A DNA stretch of 64,000 nucleotides from VXNF01 sp965116465 (GCA_965116465.1 OZ220687.1:2542001-2606000), one strand, 5' to 3'; positions 24,554-34,715 are shown, numbered from the stretch's first letter. The notes: generated from the letters alone by a model not told the origin. Numbers and translations are program-made.

Positions 24554-26601
24554 GGCGAGCCGTGGCTGTTCGCATGGGAATCGACATCGGCGGGACGTTC
24601 ACCGACCTGGCGCTGTTCGACGAGGAGTCCGGTCACGTACGGGTCACCAAGGCGGCCAGCACCCCGGGAGAACCCCACCGGGCCGTCAACGACGTCATCG
24701 GCCGAGCCGGGATCGACAACAGCACGATCCGCGACCTGGTGCACGGCACCACCGTGGCGACCAACGCGCTGCTGGAGCGCAAGCACCAACTGCCGGGATT
24801 GATCACCACGCGGGGCTTCAGCGACATGGTGTTCATCCAGCGCATGAACCGCAAGCACCACTACGACCTGCAGTGGGACAAGCCGATCCCGTTCGTGGAA
24901 CGGCGGCACTGCCTCGAGGTGGACGAGCGCAGCAACTACAAGGGCGAGATCATCGAGCCCCTCGACGAGGAGGGCGCGCGGGTGGCGGCCCGCCGGTTGC
25001 GTGACGAGGGGCTCTCGGACATCGCCGTGTGCTTCCTGTTCTCGTACGTGAACCCCGCCAACGAGGTGCGCATGCGGGAGATCATCGCCGAGGAGCATCC
25101 GGGTGCACGGGTCTCGCTCAGCCACGAGGTGTACCCCCGCTGGCGGGAGTACGACCGGATGAGCACGACGCTCGCCGACGCCTTCCTGAAGACGCTCGTC
25201 GGCGAGTACATCGAGGACGTGGCCAGCGGCCTGGCGCCCATCGGTGTGGATGCCAACTTCCTGATGATGAAGTCCAACGGCGGCTTGGTGGACCACAGGG
25301 CGGCGTCGGCCAAGCCGGTGGACCTGCTGGTGTCGGGGCCGGTGGGCGGCGTGCTGAGCGCCCTGTACTTCGGGAGCCTCGTGGGGCGGGAGAACCTCAT
25401 CTCGATGGACATGGGCGGCACCAGCTTCGACGTGAGCCTCATCGAGGGAGGCGAGGCCAACCGCACCGCCGAGTTCGAGATCGAATGGGGGCTGCCGGTG
25501 TACGCGCCGATGGTGGACGTGCGCACCATCGGGGCCGGCGGCGGCTCGGTGGCCTGGATCGACAAGGGCGGGCTGCTGCGGGTGGGGCCGCGCTCGGCGG
25601 GCGCCAACCCCGGACCGGCCTGCTACCGGCGCGGCGGCACCGAGGCAACCGTCACCGACGCCAACGTGGCGCTGGGACGCATCAACCCCGACAGCTTCTT
25701 CGGCGGCGAGATGCAACTGGACGCCGAGGCGGCGCGCGCCGCCCTCGGACGGCTGGGCGACGAATTGGACATGACGCCGGAGGAGGTGGCCACGGCGGTC
25801 GTGGAACTCGTGGACTTCAACATGGTCAACGCCATCCGGCTGGTGTCCATCGATCGGGGCCTTGACCCGCGGGACTTCACGCTCGTCTCCTTCGGGGGCG
25901 CCTGCTCGCTGCACGCCAACGCCCTGGCCCGGATCATCGGGGCGCGCGACGTGCTGGTGCCGGTCTACCAGGGTGTGTTCTCGGCCTTCGGCCTGATGAC
26001 AGCCGACATGCGGGTGGACGAGTCGGTCACGACGAGCTTCCGCTCGGACCTCGTGGATTTCGACCGCGCCACCGAGTTGGTGCGGCGCCTTCGCGACACC
26101 GCGCTGCAGCGGATCGCCAGGGAGGGCTACGCGGGCACGCCGGTGCTGGAGCCGACGGTGGAGATGCGTTACAGCGGCCAGAACTACGGCACCTCGGTCG
26201 TGCTCTCCCTGACCGACTGGACCTTCGGCCCGGAGAACCTCGCCGAGACCATCGAACGGTTCGAGTCCGAGCACCGCCGGCTGTACGGATACGACATCCC
26301 CGGCGAGATCGTGGAGCTGGTGCTGTTCACCATGACCGCCGTCGGGGTGAACGAGGACCCGGGCCTGGCGCCGCTGCCACCCGGCGGGTCCGCTGCGCCC
26401 GTCGACGAGCGGCCGGTCTATTTCAGCGAGGGCGGCTGGGTGCCGACGAGGATCTACCGCCGCGAGCAGTTGCCGCCGGGCGCCGAGTTGGTCGGCCCCG
26501 CGGTCGTCGAGGAGGCCATGTCCACCACCCTCGTGCACCCGGGCGAGCGGGTGGACGTCGACGACTACGGCAACCTGCTGATCCACGTGGCGCCGACCTG
26601 A
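24550..26601 (+). CDS. hyuA: Hydantoinase/oxoprolinase family subunit A
   Basis: A 683-residue protein of the ATP-dependent hydantoinase/5-oxoprolinase/acetone carboxylase alpha-type family. The N-terminal GIDIGGTFTDLALF is the phosphate-binding ASKHA motif, and VHGTTVATNALLERK and MGGTSFDVSLI are further family blocks. The start is uncertain: GTG 24550 overlaps the zinc-ribbon gene, but GTG 24562 or ATG 24574 would also precede the motif. With HyuB it should cleave a cyclic amide, or carboxylate a substrate, at the cost of ATP. N-methylhydantoin, 5-oxoproline and acetone-like substrates cannot be separated by sequence reading alone. Confidence 0.9.
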   Translation: MRRAVAVRMGIDIGGTFTDLALFDEESGHVRVTKAASTPGEPHRAVNDVIGRAGIDNSTIRDLVHGTTVATNALLERKHQLPGLITTRGFSDMVFIQRMNRKHHYDLQWDKPIPFVERRHCLEVDERSNYKGEIIEPLDEEGARVAARRLRDEGLSDIAVCFLFSYVNPANEVRMREIIAEEHPGARVSLSHEVYPRWREYDRMSTTLADAFLKTLVGEYIEDVASGLAPIGVDANFLMMKSNGGLVDHRAASAKPVDLLVSGPVGGVLSALYFGSLVGRENLISMDMGGTSFDVSLIEGGEANRTAEFEIEWGLPVYAPMVDVRTIGAGGGSVAWIDKGGLLRVGPRSAGANPGPACYRRGGTEATVTDANVALGRINPDSFFGGEMQLDAEAARAALGRLGDELDMTPEEVATAVVELVDFNMVNAIRLVSIDRGLDPRDFTLVSFGGACSLHANALARIIGARDVLVPVYQGVFSAFGLMTADMRVDESVTTSFRSDLVDFDRATELVRRLRDTALQRIAREGYAGTPVLEPTVEMRYSGQNYGTSVVLSLTDWTFGPENLAETIERFESEHRRLYGYDIPGEIVELVLFTMTAVGVNEDPGLAPLPPGGSAAPVDERPVYFSEGGWVPTRIYRREQLPPGAELVGPAVVEEAMSTTLVHPGERVDVDDYGNLLIHVAPT

Positions 26602-26662
26602 GCCCCCACCACCGAGACATCCCGAACGATCACAACGAAACGAGACGACCAAGGAGCCAACC

Positions 26663-28474
26663 GTGACACAGACGCTTCCCGCTCCCGAGACGACTGTCCC
26701 GGCAATCGACGAGGTGGACCAGATCACCCTGCAGGTGGCCAACAACTTCCTCGTCACGACCGCGCGCGAGATGGGCATCGCCATGCGCAACACGGCCTAC
26801 TCACCGCTGTTCAACGAGGGCCTGGACTTCTCCTGCGCCATCTTCGACGCCGGCGGCGAGATGATCGCGCAGGCCGAGTTCTGCCCTGCGCAACTCGGCG
26901 CCATCCTCTTCGTCGTCGAGTGGACGATCAACGAGGTCGGTACCGAGAACTTCAACCCCGAGGACGTGATCTTCCACAACGACCCGTTCCGGGGCGGCTG
27001 CCACCTGCCCGAGTACTGCGTGATCAAGCCGGTCTTCTACGACGATGAACTGGTTGCCTTCGTGTCCTGCATCGGGCACATGACCGAGGTGGGCGGCAAG
27101 GTGCCCGGCGGCTTCGCCGGCGACGCCACCGAGGTCTTCCAGGAGGGGCTGCGCATCCCGCCGCTGAAGATCGTGGACCGGGGCGAGGACGTGGAGGCCA
27201 TCTGGAACATCATCATGGCCAACGTCCGCACGCCGCGGATGTCCTACGGCGACCTGAAGTCGATGATCGGCTCGCTCTACGTGGGGGAGCGGCGCGTGCT
27301 GGAGCTCGTCGACAAGCACGGTCCCGAGCGGTTCGGGGTGCTCGGCAAGGCCATCAAGGACTACTCCGAGCGCCGCATGCGCGCCGAGATCTCCGAGATG
27401 CCCGACGGCGTCTACGAATTCTCCGACATCGTCATCGACAACGACGGCGTGACCGAGGAGTCCTCACTGCTTCAGGTGCGGGTCACCATCGACGGTGACA
27501 GCATGACCGTGGACTACACCGGCAGCGGCGAGCAGCGGCTGGGACCGGTGAACTGCACCTACGGCGTCACCGCGTCGGCCACCTACAACGCCCTGCTGCA
27601 CCTCACCGACCACTCGATCCCGTCCAACCACGGGTGCTTCCGGCCGGTGCGCATCATCGCCCCCTACGGGACGATCGTGAACGTGGCCTATCCGGGCGCC
27701 AGCGTGGGCGGCAACTCCGAGATCCACCCGCACCTGGTGATGGCCATCTACGGGGCGCTGGCAGACGCCCTGCCCGAGCGGGTCTCGGCGCACGACGGCG
27801 GCACCTCGGCACTGGTCGGCATCGGCGGCCACCACCCCGACACGGGCGAGATCTTCGCCAACCTCACCAACGAGGGCTGCGGCTGGGGCGGCCGCGCCAC
27901 CAAGGACGGCAACAATGCGTGCTGCATCCCCAACGGAAACTGCGCCCTGCAGCCCGTGGAGATCCTGGAGACCCGCTACCCGATCCTGCACGAGGCGCTC
28001 GCCATCAACGAGGGCTCGGCGGGCGCCGGCCGCAACCGCGGCGGCTTCGGCTACTACCGCCAGTTCCGGGTGCTCGGCGACTACCTGCGGGTCTCGTGCT
28101 TCATCGAGAAGGAGAAGACCCGCCCGTGGGGCCTCTTCGACGGTGAGTCCGGAAAGACCGCGGCCATGCTGGTGCAGCGCAGCAGCGACGAGGACTGGAC
28201 CACGTTCACCGAGGCGTTCGGCGTGGCCTGCAACGGCAAGTTCTCCGACGTGCGCCTGCAGGCGGGCGACCGGATCCGCACCGTGACCTCCGGAGGCGGC
28301 GGTTACGGCGACCCGCTGGACCGGGACACGGACCGCGTGGCCGAAGACGTTCGCCAGGGGTTCATCAGTCCGGCCATGGCGGCCGAGGAGTACGGCGTGG
28401 TCTGTGCCGACGACGGCGTGGTGGACGAGGCGGCGACCGCGGCACGCCGGGCGGAGTTGCGAGCCGGGTCGTGA
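26663..28474 (+). CDS. hyuB: Hydantoinase/oxoprolinase family subunit B
   Basis: The 603-residue partner of HyuA. The N-terminal block (DQITLQVANNFLVTTAREMG), the metal-site-like FHNDPFRGGCHLPEY and the C-terminal GGGGYGDPLDRD are characteristic of HyuB/acetone carboxylase beta-like subunits. GTG at 26663 has AAGGAG upstream. Its end overlaps the SDR gene start (GTGA). It is expected to form a cytoplasmic complex with HyuA. Confidence 0.92.
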   Translation: MTQTLPAPETTVPAIDEVDQITLQVANNFLVTTAREMGIAMRNTAYSPLFNEGLDFSCAIFDAGGEMIAQAEFCPAQLGAILFVVEWTINEVGTENFNPEDVIFHNDPFRGGCHLPEYCVIKPVFYDDELVAFVSCIGHMTEVGGKVPGGFAGDATEVFQEGLRIPPLKIVDRGEDVEAIWNIIMANVRTPRMSYGDLKSMIGSLYVGERRVLELVDKHGPERFGVLGKAIKDYSERRMRAEISEMPDGVYEFSDIVIDNDGVTEESSLLQVRVTIDGDSMTVDYTGSGEQRLGPVNCTYGVTASATYNALLHLTDHSIPSNHGCFRPVRIIAPYGTIVNVAYPGASVGGNSEIHPHLVMAIYGALADALPERVSAHDGGTSALVGIGGHHPDTGEIFANLTNEGCGWGGRATKDGNNACCIPNGNCALQPVEILETRYPILHEALAINEGSAGAGRNRGGFGYYRQFRVLGDYLRVSCFIEKEKTRPWGLFDGESGKTAAMLVQRSSDEDWTTFTEAFGVACNGKFSDVRLQAGDRIRTVTSGGGGYGDPLDRDTDRVAEDVRQGFISPAMAAEEYGVVCADDGVVDEAATAARRAELRAGS

Positions 28475-29241
28475 GCGGCGGCCGGTTCGGCGACGTTGCC
28501 CTGGTGACCGGGGCGGGCAGGGGCATCGGCCGGGCGATCGCCGAGGCAATGACAACCGCCGGGTACGCCGTCGGGGTTTGTGCCCGCTCGGAGGAAGTCG
28601 GCGAAGTAGCCGCCGGGCTGCGCGAGGCCGGAGCGGTCGCGGAGGCTTGGCGAGTGGATGTGACCGACTCCCCGGGACTGCGGCGCTTCGTCGACGGAGC
28701 GGCCGAGCGGTTCGGTCGCATCGACGTGCTCGTGAACAACGCCGGCATGAATCGTGCCGGCTACATCAGCGACGTCTATGCGAACGAGGTGGATGCCATG
28801 TTCGCCGTCAACGTGCGGGCCCCGCTGGTGGCGATGCAGGCCGTCGCGCCGCACATGGCCGCCGCGGGCGGCGGGCGCATCGTCAACATCGCCTCCTGGG
28901 TGGCGCGCTCACCGCGGCCCGGTTTCGTGGCCTATTCGGCGACCAAGGCCGCGCTCGTCGCGTTGACGCAGGGGGCTGCACTGGAGTTCGCCGACAGCGG
29001 GATCACCGTCAACGCGGTCTGCCCCGGCAACGTGCTCACCGACATCTGGGAGTCGTGCATCGCCGGCACGTCGCTCGAGGACGGGACCGACGTCGAGACG
29101 CTGTACGCCGAGAGCGTCGCCGCCCAGCCGATCAAGCGGGGCGTGACCGCCGGGGAGGTCGCCGAGGCTGTCCTGTTCCTGTGCAGCGATGCGGCGGCGA
29201 GCATCACCGGCGAGGCCCTGGCCGTGGCCAGCGGGCTCTGA
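28471..29241 (+). CDS. Short-chain dehydrogenase/reductase
   Basis: A 256-residue classical SDR. The NAD(P) motif TGAGRGIG lies at residues 13-20, NNAG at 89-92, and the catalytic Ser142, Tyr155 and Lys159 in IASW and YSATK. The GTG overlaps the hyuB stop, so translation is coupled. It probably oxidises or reduces a hydroxyl/keto group of the imported compound. The cofactor preference is not clear. Confidence 0.92.
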   Translation: MSGGRFGDVALVTGAGRGIGRAIAEAMTTAGYAVGVCARSEEVGEVAAGLREAGAVAEAWRVDVTDSPGLRRFVDGAAERFGRIDVLVNNAGMNRAGYISDVYANEVDAMFAVNVRAPLVAMQAVAPHMAAAGGGRIVNIASWVARSPRPGFVAYSATKAALVALTQGAALEFADSGITVNAVCPGNVLTDIWESCIAGTSLEDGTDVETLYAESVAAQPIKRGVTAGEVAEAVLFLCSDAAASITGEALAVASGL

Positions 29242-29257
29242 GCGGGGAGGAGCACTC

Positions 29258-31291
29258 ATGTCGAATGATCGACCCACAACGCTGATCGGGGTGACGTCCG
29301 GCTTCGGTCGGCTCAACTTCGACCCGGACACGGGAAGCGTCGAGGTGGAGGGGCTCGGCGCGCTGGACGTCGGGGTGTCGGTGAACGGGTCCCGGCTGGC
29401 TCACGTGCGCACCGAGACGCCGATCCAGAGCCCGCTGATGGGTCGCATCGTCCAGCACCTCGCCGGAGACGGTGTGACGGCGCGCCTCTGCTGGGACGCC
29501 CACACGACCGAGAACCTGCACGTCTACGCCGGCGTCCGTGCCGAGGGCGCGCTCGAGATCCAGAACGTCGAGTTGCCCCGCGTCACTCTCGGGTCCGGTG
29601 ACGGCGCCGCCGCGGTCGACCGGGCCGACGCCTCGGGGGTGCTGGTGGATAGCGCGGCGGTCCTCGGGGTCGCCGTCAAGAAGTACCCGTGGCTTGCCTC
29701 CTGGAACGACGTCGGCGCCTACGGCCACCGCACGCTCGCCGACGGTGTGCTGGCAGCCGACGCCGATGGCGGCGCGCTGGCGCTCAGGTTGGCGTTCCCC
29801 GTCGAGATGGCGGCGGGCCAGACCCTCGAGGCTGCCGTCTTCCTGCGGCGCGGGCCCGCCGACAGCGAGGAGTTCCGTGCCGCGCTGCGTCACGAGGTCC
29901 GCTACGACCACCGTGACGAGGTGCGGTACATCCCCGAGGGCGAGTTCGCCGAGCAGCGGGTCTGGGAGATCGAGGACCGCTGGCTGGGCCCGCCCATCAC
30001 CGAGGGCGCCCTGCATCGTCCCTACGACCAGCTCATCACGCGGCCGCTCGGCTTGAACGTGCTGGCCCGGCGCCGTTTCACCTGGAGCAACGAGGACTTC
30101 TCGCTCTGGCGTCTCACCGGCAAGGAGCACTACCGCGACTCGGGAGTCAAGAAGGCGTTCGCCCTGATCGACACGCAGAACCGCCACGGCGGCTGGTACG
30201 AGGGGGTCGAATTCATGAACCTCCCGCCAGAGCATCACCACATGTACGACACCTACATCTCGGGCATGTTCCTACTCGATGCCTACGACGCCACCGGCTA
30301 CGACGGTTTCCTGCAGGCGGCCGAGCGGGCCGTGGGTTTCTGGGTGTCGAACCCGCCGCCGGCCAACGGCCACGTGGAGGTCGCGGAGGGGGCTTGGTGG
30401 TACCGCTGGGGCGGCTACATCAACGAGTTCGGCTACACCGACGAGCGCTGCGTCCTGAACACGCACTCCGGCGCCACCGCCTTCCTGGCCATGTACGCCG
30501 AGCGGACCGGCGACCCCGATGCCCGCCGCGGCGCCGAGGCCGGCCTGGCGGCGATGCGCTGGGGACTGGAGCGGGGCATCCAGCGCGGCGACGGTCAGTT
30601 CCTCTACTGCCTCAGCCAGATCGACCCCACCCTGGAGCGCCCCGGCGACCCGCCGTACATCAGGCTCGACCTGGTGCCGCAGATCGAGGACGTGTACACG
30701 GTGGCGTCCAGCTACCGGCTGATGATGGCGCTGCGCAGCATCCCGGATCCGGTCATCACCGCCGCCATCGGCCGCGCCCTGGACTACTGGTGGGTGGGCC
30801 ATCGAGCCGGGACCGTCTACACGTACCGGGCCTACTCGGCGATCGCCTTCGGCGTGGCTGCGGGCGAGATCGATCTGCGCTACGCCATGGCGCTGCCGGA
30901 GATCCTGCGCGACCGGGAGCAGTTCACGTCCATGCAGCGCGGTCTGTCCTCGTTCATCGCGCCGCACGGGTTGCCGATGCCCTACGTGCGGGCACGCGGG
31001 CGGCCCGGCAAGTTCGTCGAGCCGGTCTTCGTGCGCCGCCGCCACGGCGAGTGCCTGTTCGCGCTGGTCAACACCGAGCAGCCGATGCGCAACATCCCCA
31101 TCGAGGTCGGCCTGCCGGCGGGCACCGCGCTGCGGGGCGCCTCACTCATCGATCCGGCGGGTGCCCCCATCACCGAGGTCCCCACTTCCTGGGCGCCCGG
31201 CGGCGAGCGGACCGCCATCGTGGGCGTGGAGGAACTGCAGGAGTTCGCCGTCACCGTCGTGCGCCTGGAACTCGACGAGCCCGATGGCTGA
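29258..31291 (+). CDS. Putative (alpha/alpha) toroid glycosidase-like protein
   Basis: A 677-residue cytoplasmic protein without a signal peptide. Residues about 200-600 are rich in helix-forming segments with aromatic motifs (GGWYEGVEFMNLPPEHHH, YISGMFLLDAY, WWYRWGGYINEFGYTDE, GATAFLAMYAERTGD) reminiscent of six-hairpin glycosidase-like folds. The N- and C-terminal parts look beta-rich. The start at 29258 is chosen for its GGGGAGG ribosome site. It overlaps the next gene by 8 bp. I do not recognise the exact family or catalytic residues. In this operon it may act on a glycoside or uronic-acid-like compound brought in by the transporter. Confidence 0.6.
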   Translation: MSNDRPTTLIGVTSGFGRLNFDPDTGSVEVEGLGALDVGVSVNGSRLAHVRTETPIQSPLMGRIVQHLAGDGVTARLCWDAHTTENLHVYAGVRAEGALEIQNVELPRVTLGSGDGAAAVDRADASGVLVDSAAVLGVAVKKYPWLASWNDVGAYGHRTLADGVLAADADGGALALRLAFPVEMAAGQTLEAAVFLRRGPADSEEFRAALRHEVRYDHRDEVRYIPEGEFAEQRVWEIEDRWLGPPITEGALHRPYDQLITRPLGLNVLARRRFTWSNEDFSLWRLTGKEHYRDSGVKKAFALIDTQNRHGGWYEGVEFMNLPPEHHHMYDTYISGMFLLDAYDATGYDGFLQAAERAVGFWVSNPPPANGHVEVAEGAWWYRWGGYINEFGYTDERCVLNTHSGATAFLAMYAERTGDPDARRGAEAGLAAMRWGLERGIQRGDGQFLYCLSQIDPTLERPGDPPYIRLDLVPQIEDVYTVASSYRLMMALRSIPDPVITAAIGRALDYWWVGHRAGTVYTYRAYSAIAFGVAAGEIDLRYAMALPEILRDREQFTSMQRGLSSFIAPHGLPMPYVRARGRPGKFVEPVFVRRRHGECLFALVNTEQPMRNIPIEVGLPAGTALRGASLIDPAGAPITEVPTSWAPGGERTAIVGVEELQEFAVTVVRLELDEPDG

Positions 31292-32351
31292 CGGATCCAC
31301 CGCAGGGCTCTCGGCGCCCGGGGGGACCGTGGTCGTCGCAGGAGCCTCCTTCCCGAGCCTCGAGGTCGAGCGGTCGTTCCTGGAGCCGCTGGGCTGCACC
31401 GTCGTGGACAAGCGCTTCGCCCCCGACCCCGAGGTGCTGGAGGTCTGCCGGGAAGCGGTGGCGGTGATGACCGACTACTTCGTCTGCGATGCGGCGCGCA
31501 TCGCCACCTTCGAGCGCTGCAAGGTCATCTGCCAGTACGGCGCCGGCCTGAACCAGGTGGACGTGGCGGCCGCCACGGCCGCGGGCATCTACGTCACCCA
31601 CACCCCCGACTACTGCAGCGAGGAGCTCGGCGACCACACGATGGCGCTGATCCTGGCCTCGATGCGGCGCATCGTGCGCTTCGACCGGAACATCCGGGCC
31701 GGACGCTGGGACTACAACGACGGCATGCCGATGCGCCGCCTGGCGGGCTGCACCCTCGGGCTCGTGGGCTTCGGCAGGGCGGCGCGGGCGGTGGCGGCGC
31801 GTGCCCAGGGGTTCGGCATGACGGTGATCGCGCACGATCCGCTCGTCGATGACGCTGCCTTCGCCGCAGCCGGCGTGGCGCGCGCCACCGAGCTCGCCGA
31901 CCTGCTGGGGGCCGCCGAGGTTGTCAGCGTGCACGTCCCGCTGGTGCAGTCCACGCGTCACCTCATCGGCGCCGAGCAGTTGGCCCTGCTGAGCGACGGG
32001 GCCTTCCTCGTGAACACCTCTCGCGGCGGGGTCATCGACCAGCGGGCCCTGCAGGCCGAACTGGCCACCGGGCGACTCGGCGGGGTCGGCCTCGACGTCC
32101 TCGAGCAGGAGCCGCCGGCCGCCGACGAGCCTCTGCTGTCGTGCGACGACGCGGTGCTCACGCCGCACACCGCGTTCCTGTCGGTGGAGTCGCTGGAACT
32201 CGTGCAGTCCCGCGCCGGCTCGGAGGTGGCACGCGTGCTCACCGGGGAGGCACCGGTCTACGGCGTCAACGTGGCGGGCGTGCGGGACGGCAGGACCGGC
32301 GACGGAGCGGCAGGCCCCGGCGATGTGGCTCTATTCTGGCGAGAGAACTGA
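31284..32351 (+). CDS. D-isomer-specific 2-hydroxyacid dehydrogenase
   Basis: The 355-residue protein has the 2-hydroxyacid dehydrogenase layout: a substrate domain split around a Rossmann NAD domain with GFGRAA at residues 162-167. The catalytic triad is recognisable as Arg247 (NTSRGG), Glu274 (DVLEQEP) and His295 (TPHTAF). The ATG at 31284 overlaps the upstream gene by 8 bp; the open frame back to 31161 is the shadow of that gene. It probably interconverts a 2-hydroxy acid and a 2-oxo acid (phosphoglycerate-, glyoxylate- and sugar-acid-type enzymes share these motifs). Confidence 0.92.
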   Translation: MADGSTAGLSAPGGTVVVAGASFPSLEVERSFLEPLGCTVVDKRFAPDPEVLEVCREAVAVMTDYFVCDAARIATFERCKVICQYGAGLNQVDVAAATAAGIYVTHTPDYCSEELGDHTMALILASMRRIVRFDRNIRAGRWDYNDGMPMRRLAGCTLGLVGFGRAARAVAARAQGFGMTVIAHDPLVDDAAFAAAGVARATELADLLGAAEVVSVHVPLVQSTRHLIGAEQLALLSDGAFLVNTSRGGVIDQRALQAELATGRLGGVGLDVLEQEPPAADEPLLSCDDAVLTPHTAFLSVESLELVQSRAGSEVARVLTGEAPVYGVNVAGVRDGRTGDGAAGPGDVALFWREN

Positions 32352-32365
32352 ACTGGAGAACGGGA

Positions 32366-33535
32366 ATGGGCGCGATAACTCTCGACAACTGCACGAAGGT
32401 GTATCCCAACGGGGTCCGCGCTGTGGACGACCTGTCGTTGCAGATCAACGACGGCGAGTTCATGGTGCTCGTCGGCCCGTCCGGCTGCGGCAAGTCCACG
32501 ATGCTGCGCATGATCGCCGGGCTGGAGGAGGTCACCGAGGGGACGATCACCATCGGCGACCGGGACGTGACCGACCTGGCGCCGCCCGAGCGGGACATCG
32601 CCATGGTGTTCCAGAACTACGCCCTCTACCCGCACATGTCGGTGCGGGAGAACCTCGGCTTCGGCCTGCGGATGCGCAAGGTCTCCAAGACCGAGCGCGC
32701 CGAGCAGGTGAACGCTGTGGCCCGCACGCTCGGCCTCGGCGAGTTGCTGGACCGCAAGCCGGCGGCGCTGTCGGGCGGGCAGCGCCAGCGGGTGGCGATG
32801 GGCCGGGCCATGGTCCGCGAGCCGGCGGCGTTCCTGATGGACGAACCGCTGTCGAACCTCGACGCCAAGCTGCGCGTGGCGATGCGCTCGGAGTTGGTGC
32901 GCCTGCACGGCCGGTTGCAGACCACGTCGCTGTTCGTGACCCACGACCAGACCGAGGCGATGACCCTCGGCCAGCGGGTGGCGGTGCTGCGCGACGGGGT
33001 GCTGCAGCAGTGCGACACCCCCCAGCAGCTCTTCAGCAACCCCGTGAACCTGTTCGTCGGGGCCTTCATCGGCTCGCCGAGCATGAACTTCGTGGAGGCC
33101 GCCGTCGGCGGTGACAGCGTCGTGTTCCCCGGCCTGCAGATGCCTCTGCCCGCCGACTCGCCGTTGCGCGGCCAGGAACGGTCGGTGATCGCCGGCATCC
33201 GGCCCACAGACTTCGCCCACAGCGACGATGCCCCCGCCGATCTGCCCCGCATGCGGATCACGCCGTCGGTGGTGGAGGAGTTGGGCGCGGAGACCTACCT
33301 CGTGTTCACCATCGATGCGCCGCGAGTCGACACCGAGGCGACGCGGGCGGCAGCGGACGCCGAGCGCACCGACGAGATGACGCTGCTGGCCGACGAGGAG
33401 GGAGCGGTCTTCACCGCCCGCATCGACCCGCGCCGTTCAACCCGCCCGGGAACCGCCATGGAGTTGGCCGTCGACAGCGAGCGGGTCCACTTCTTCGACC
33501 CCGACACGGGCGAATCCCTCAGCACCGCCTCCTAG
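32366..33535 (+). CDS. ABC transporter ATPase (MalK/UgpC/MsmK-like)
   Basis: A 389-residue carbohydrate-type ATPase. Walker A GPSGCGKST is at residues 37-45, the Q-loop FQNYALYPH near 82-90, the signature LSGGQRQR at 135-142 and Walker B FLMDE with Glu160. An oligonucleotide/sugar-binding-type C-terminal regulatory domain (NLFVGAFIGSPSMNF onward) completes it. It closes the operon that starts with the binding protein at 20885 and should energise the two permeases. Some ATPases of this type serve several transporters. Confidence 0.94.
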   Translation: MGAITLDNCTKVYPNGVRAVDDLSLQINDGEFMVLVGPSGCGKSTMLRMIAGLEEVTEGTITIGDRDVTDLAPPERDIAMVFQNYALYPHMSVRENLGFGLRMRKVSKTERAEQVNAVARTLGLGELLDRKPAALSGGQRQRVAMGRAMVREPAAFLMDEPLSNLDAKLRVAMRSELVRLHGRLQTTSLFVTHDQTEAMTLGQRVAVLRDGVLQQCDTPQQLFSNPVNLFVGAFIGSPSMNFVEAAVGGDSVVFPGLQMPLPADSPLRGQERSVIAGIRPTDFAHSDDAPADLPRMRITPSVVEELGAETYLVFTIDAPRVDTEATRAAADAERTDEMTLLADEEGAVFTARIDPRRSTRPGTAMELAVDSERVHFFDPDTGESLSTAS

Positions 33536-33542
33536 AGCCCGC

Positions 33543-34715
33543 CTAGCGCAGGCCACCGAAGAACGCTCGGAGATCCTCGAGGAACAGTTCGGGCTGCTCG
33601 AAGGCGGCGAAGTGACCGCCGTGGGGCATCACGGTCCAGTGCCGGAGATCGTCGAAGAACGGCTCGCACCAGGAGCGCACCGGCGGGACGATCTCCTTCG
33701 GGAACTTCGCCACGCCGGTGGGGACCGTGATCGGTGCGATCCTGCCCGTCGGTCGAGGCGCCGACGGCCGGAACGTCTCCCAGTACAGGCGCGCCGATGA
33801 GGTCGCGGCGGCGTTCAGCCAGTAGAGCATCACGTTGTCGAGCAACTCGTCGCGACCCAGCGCGTTCTCCGGATGTCCGTCGCAGTCCGTCCACGCCCAG
33901 AACTTCTCGAGGATCCAGGCTGCCTGGCCTGCCGGCGAATCGGTCAGCCCGTAGCCGAGCGTCTGTGGCCGCGTCGAGTGCTGGCGGTTGTAGGCCGATC
34001 CCCATGCAATGAAGTCCCTGAGCGCGGCCGCGGCGTCCCGCTCCTCGTCGGTCCACGAGGGGTCGGCTGACCGCAGGTCGGGGATCGCCATGTGCGTTCG
34101 CATGACCATGTTCAGATGGATGCCGAGGCAACGTTCGGGATGGCGCGCAGCGATCGCAGTGGTGACGGCGCCGCCCCAGTCGCCTCCCTGGGCGCCGAAC
34201 TGGTCGTAGCCCAGCCCCGCCATCAACTCAGCCCAGCAATCGGCGATCCGGTCGACGCCCCAGCCGGTGCGGGTCGGCTTTCCGCTGAAGCCGAAACCCG
34301 GCAGCGACGGGCAGACCACGTGGAATGCGTCCGACGCCGACCCGCCGTGAGCCACCGGGTCGGCGAGTGGGCCGATCACCTTGGCGAACTCCACCACCGA
34401 TCCGGGCCAGCCGTGGGTGATCACCAGCGGGACGGCGCCGGGCTCCGGCGAGCGGGCATGGATGAAGTGCACGTCCATGTCGCCTAGGCGGGCCACGAAC
34501 TGATCGAACCGGTTGAGAGCCCGCTCCCGTGCTCGCCAGTCGTACTCGTTGGCCCAGTAGTCGCAGACCTCCTGCACGTACGCCAGAGGGATGCCCTGCG
34601 ACCAGTCCTCCGCGGTCTCCGCCTCCGGCCAGCGCGTGCGGTGCAGGCGGTCCTTCAAGTCCTGCAGAACCTCGTCGGGAACGGCGATCTCGAATGGTGT
34701 GACTTCCACGGCCAC
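33543..34715 (-). CDS. Epoxide hydrolase (EHN-domain, alpha/beta hydrolase)
   Basis: A 390-residue microsomal-type epoxide hydrolase. An N-terminal EHN-like region (PDEVLQDLKDRLHRTRWP) precedes the alpha/beta hydrolase core, with oxyanion segment HGWPGS at residues 101-106, nucleophile Asp179 in GGDWGG and the catalytic His368 in HGGHFAAFEQPE. It converts an epoxide to a diol through an alkyl-enzyme ester. The start is a GTG 4 bp below the stop of the AhpD-like gene, in one minus-strand operon with the ring-opening amidohydrolase. Its 3' end faces the ABC ATPase gene with only a few bases between. Confidence 0.92.
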   Translation of the reverse strand: MAVEVTPFEIAVPDEVLQDLKDRLHRTRWPEAETAEDWSQGIPLAYVQEVCDYWANEYDWRARERALNRFDQFVARLGDMDVHFIHARSPEPGAVPLVITHGWPGSVVEFAKVIGPLADPVAHGGSASDAFHVVCPSLPGFGFSGKPTRTGWGVDRIADCWAELMAGLGYDQFGAQGGDWGGAVTTAIAARHPERCLGIHLNMVMRTHMAIPDLRSADPSWTDEERDAAAALRDFIAWGSAYNRQHSTRPQTLGYGLTDSPAGQAAWILEKFWAWTDCDGHPENALGRDELLDNVMLYWLNAAATSSARLYWETFRPSAPRPTGRIAPITVPTGVAKFPKEIVPPVRSWCEPFFDDLRHWTVMPHGGHFAAFEQPELFLEDLRAFFGGLR

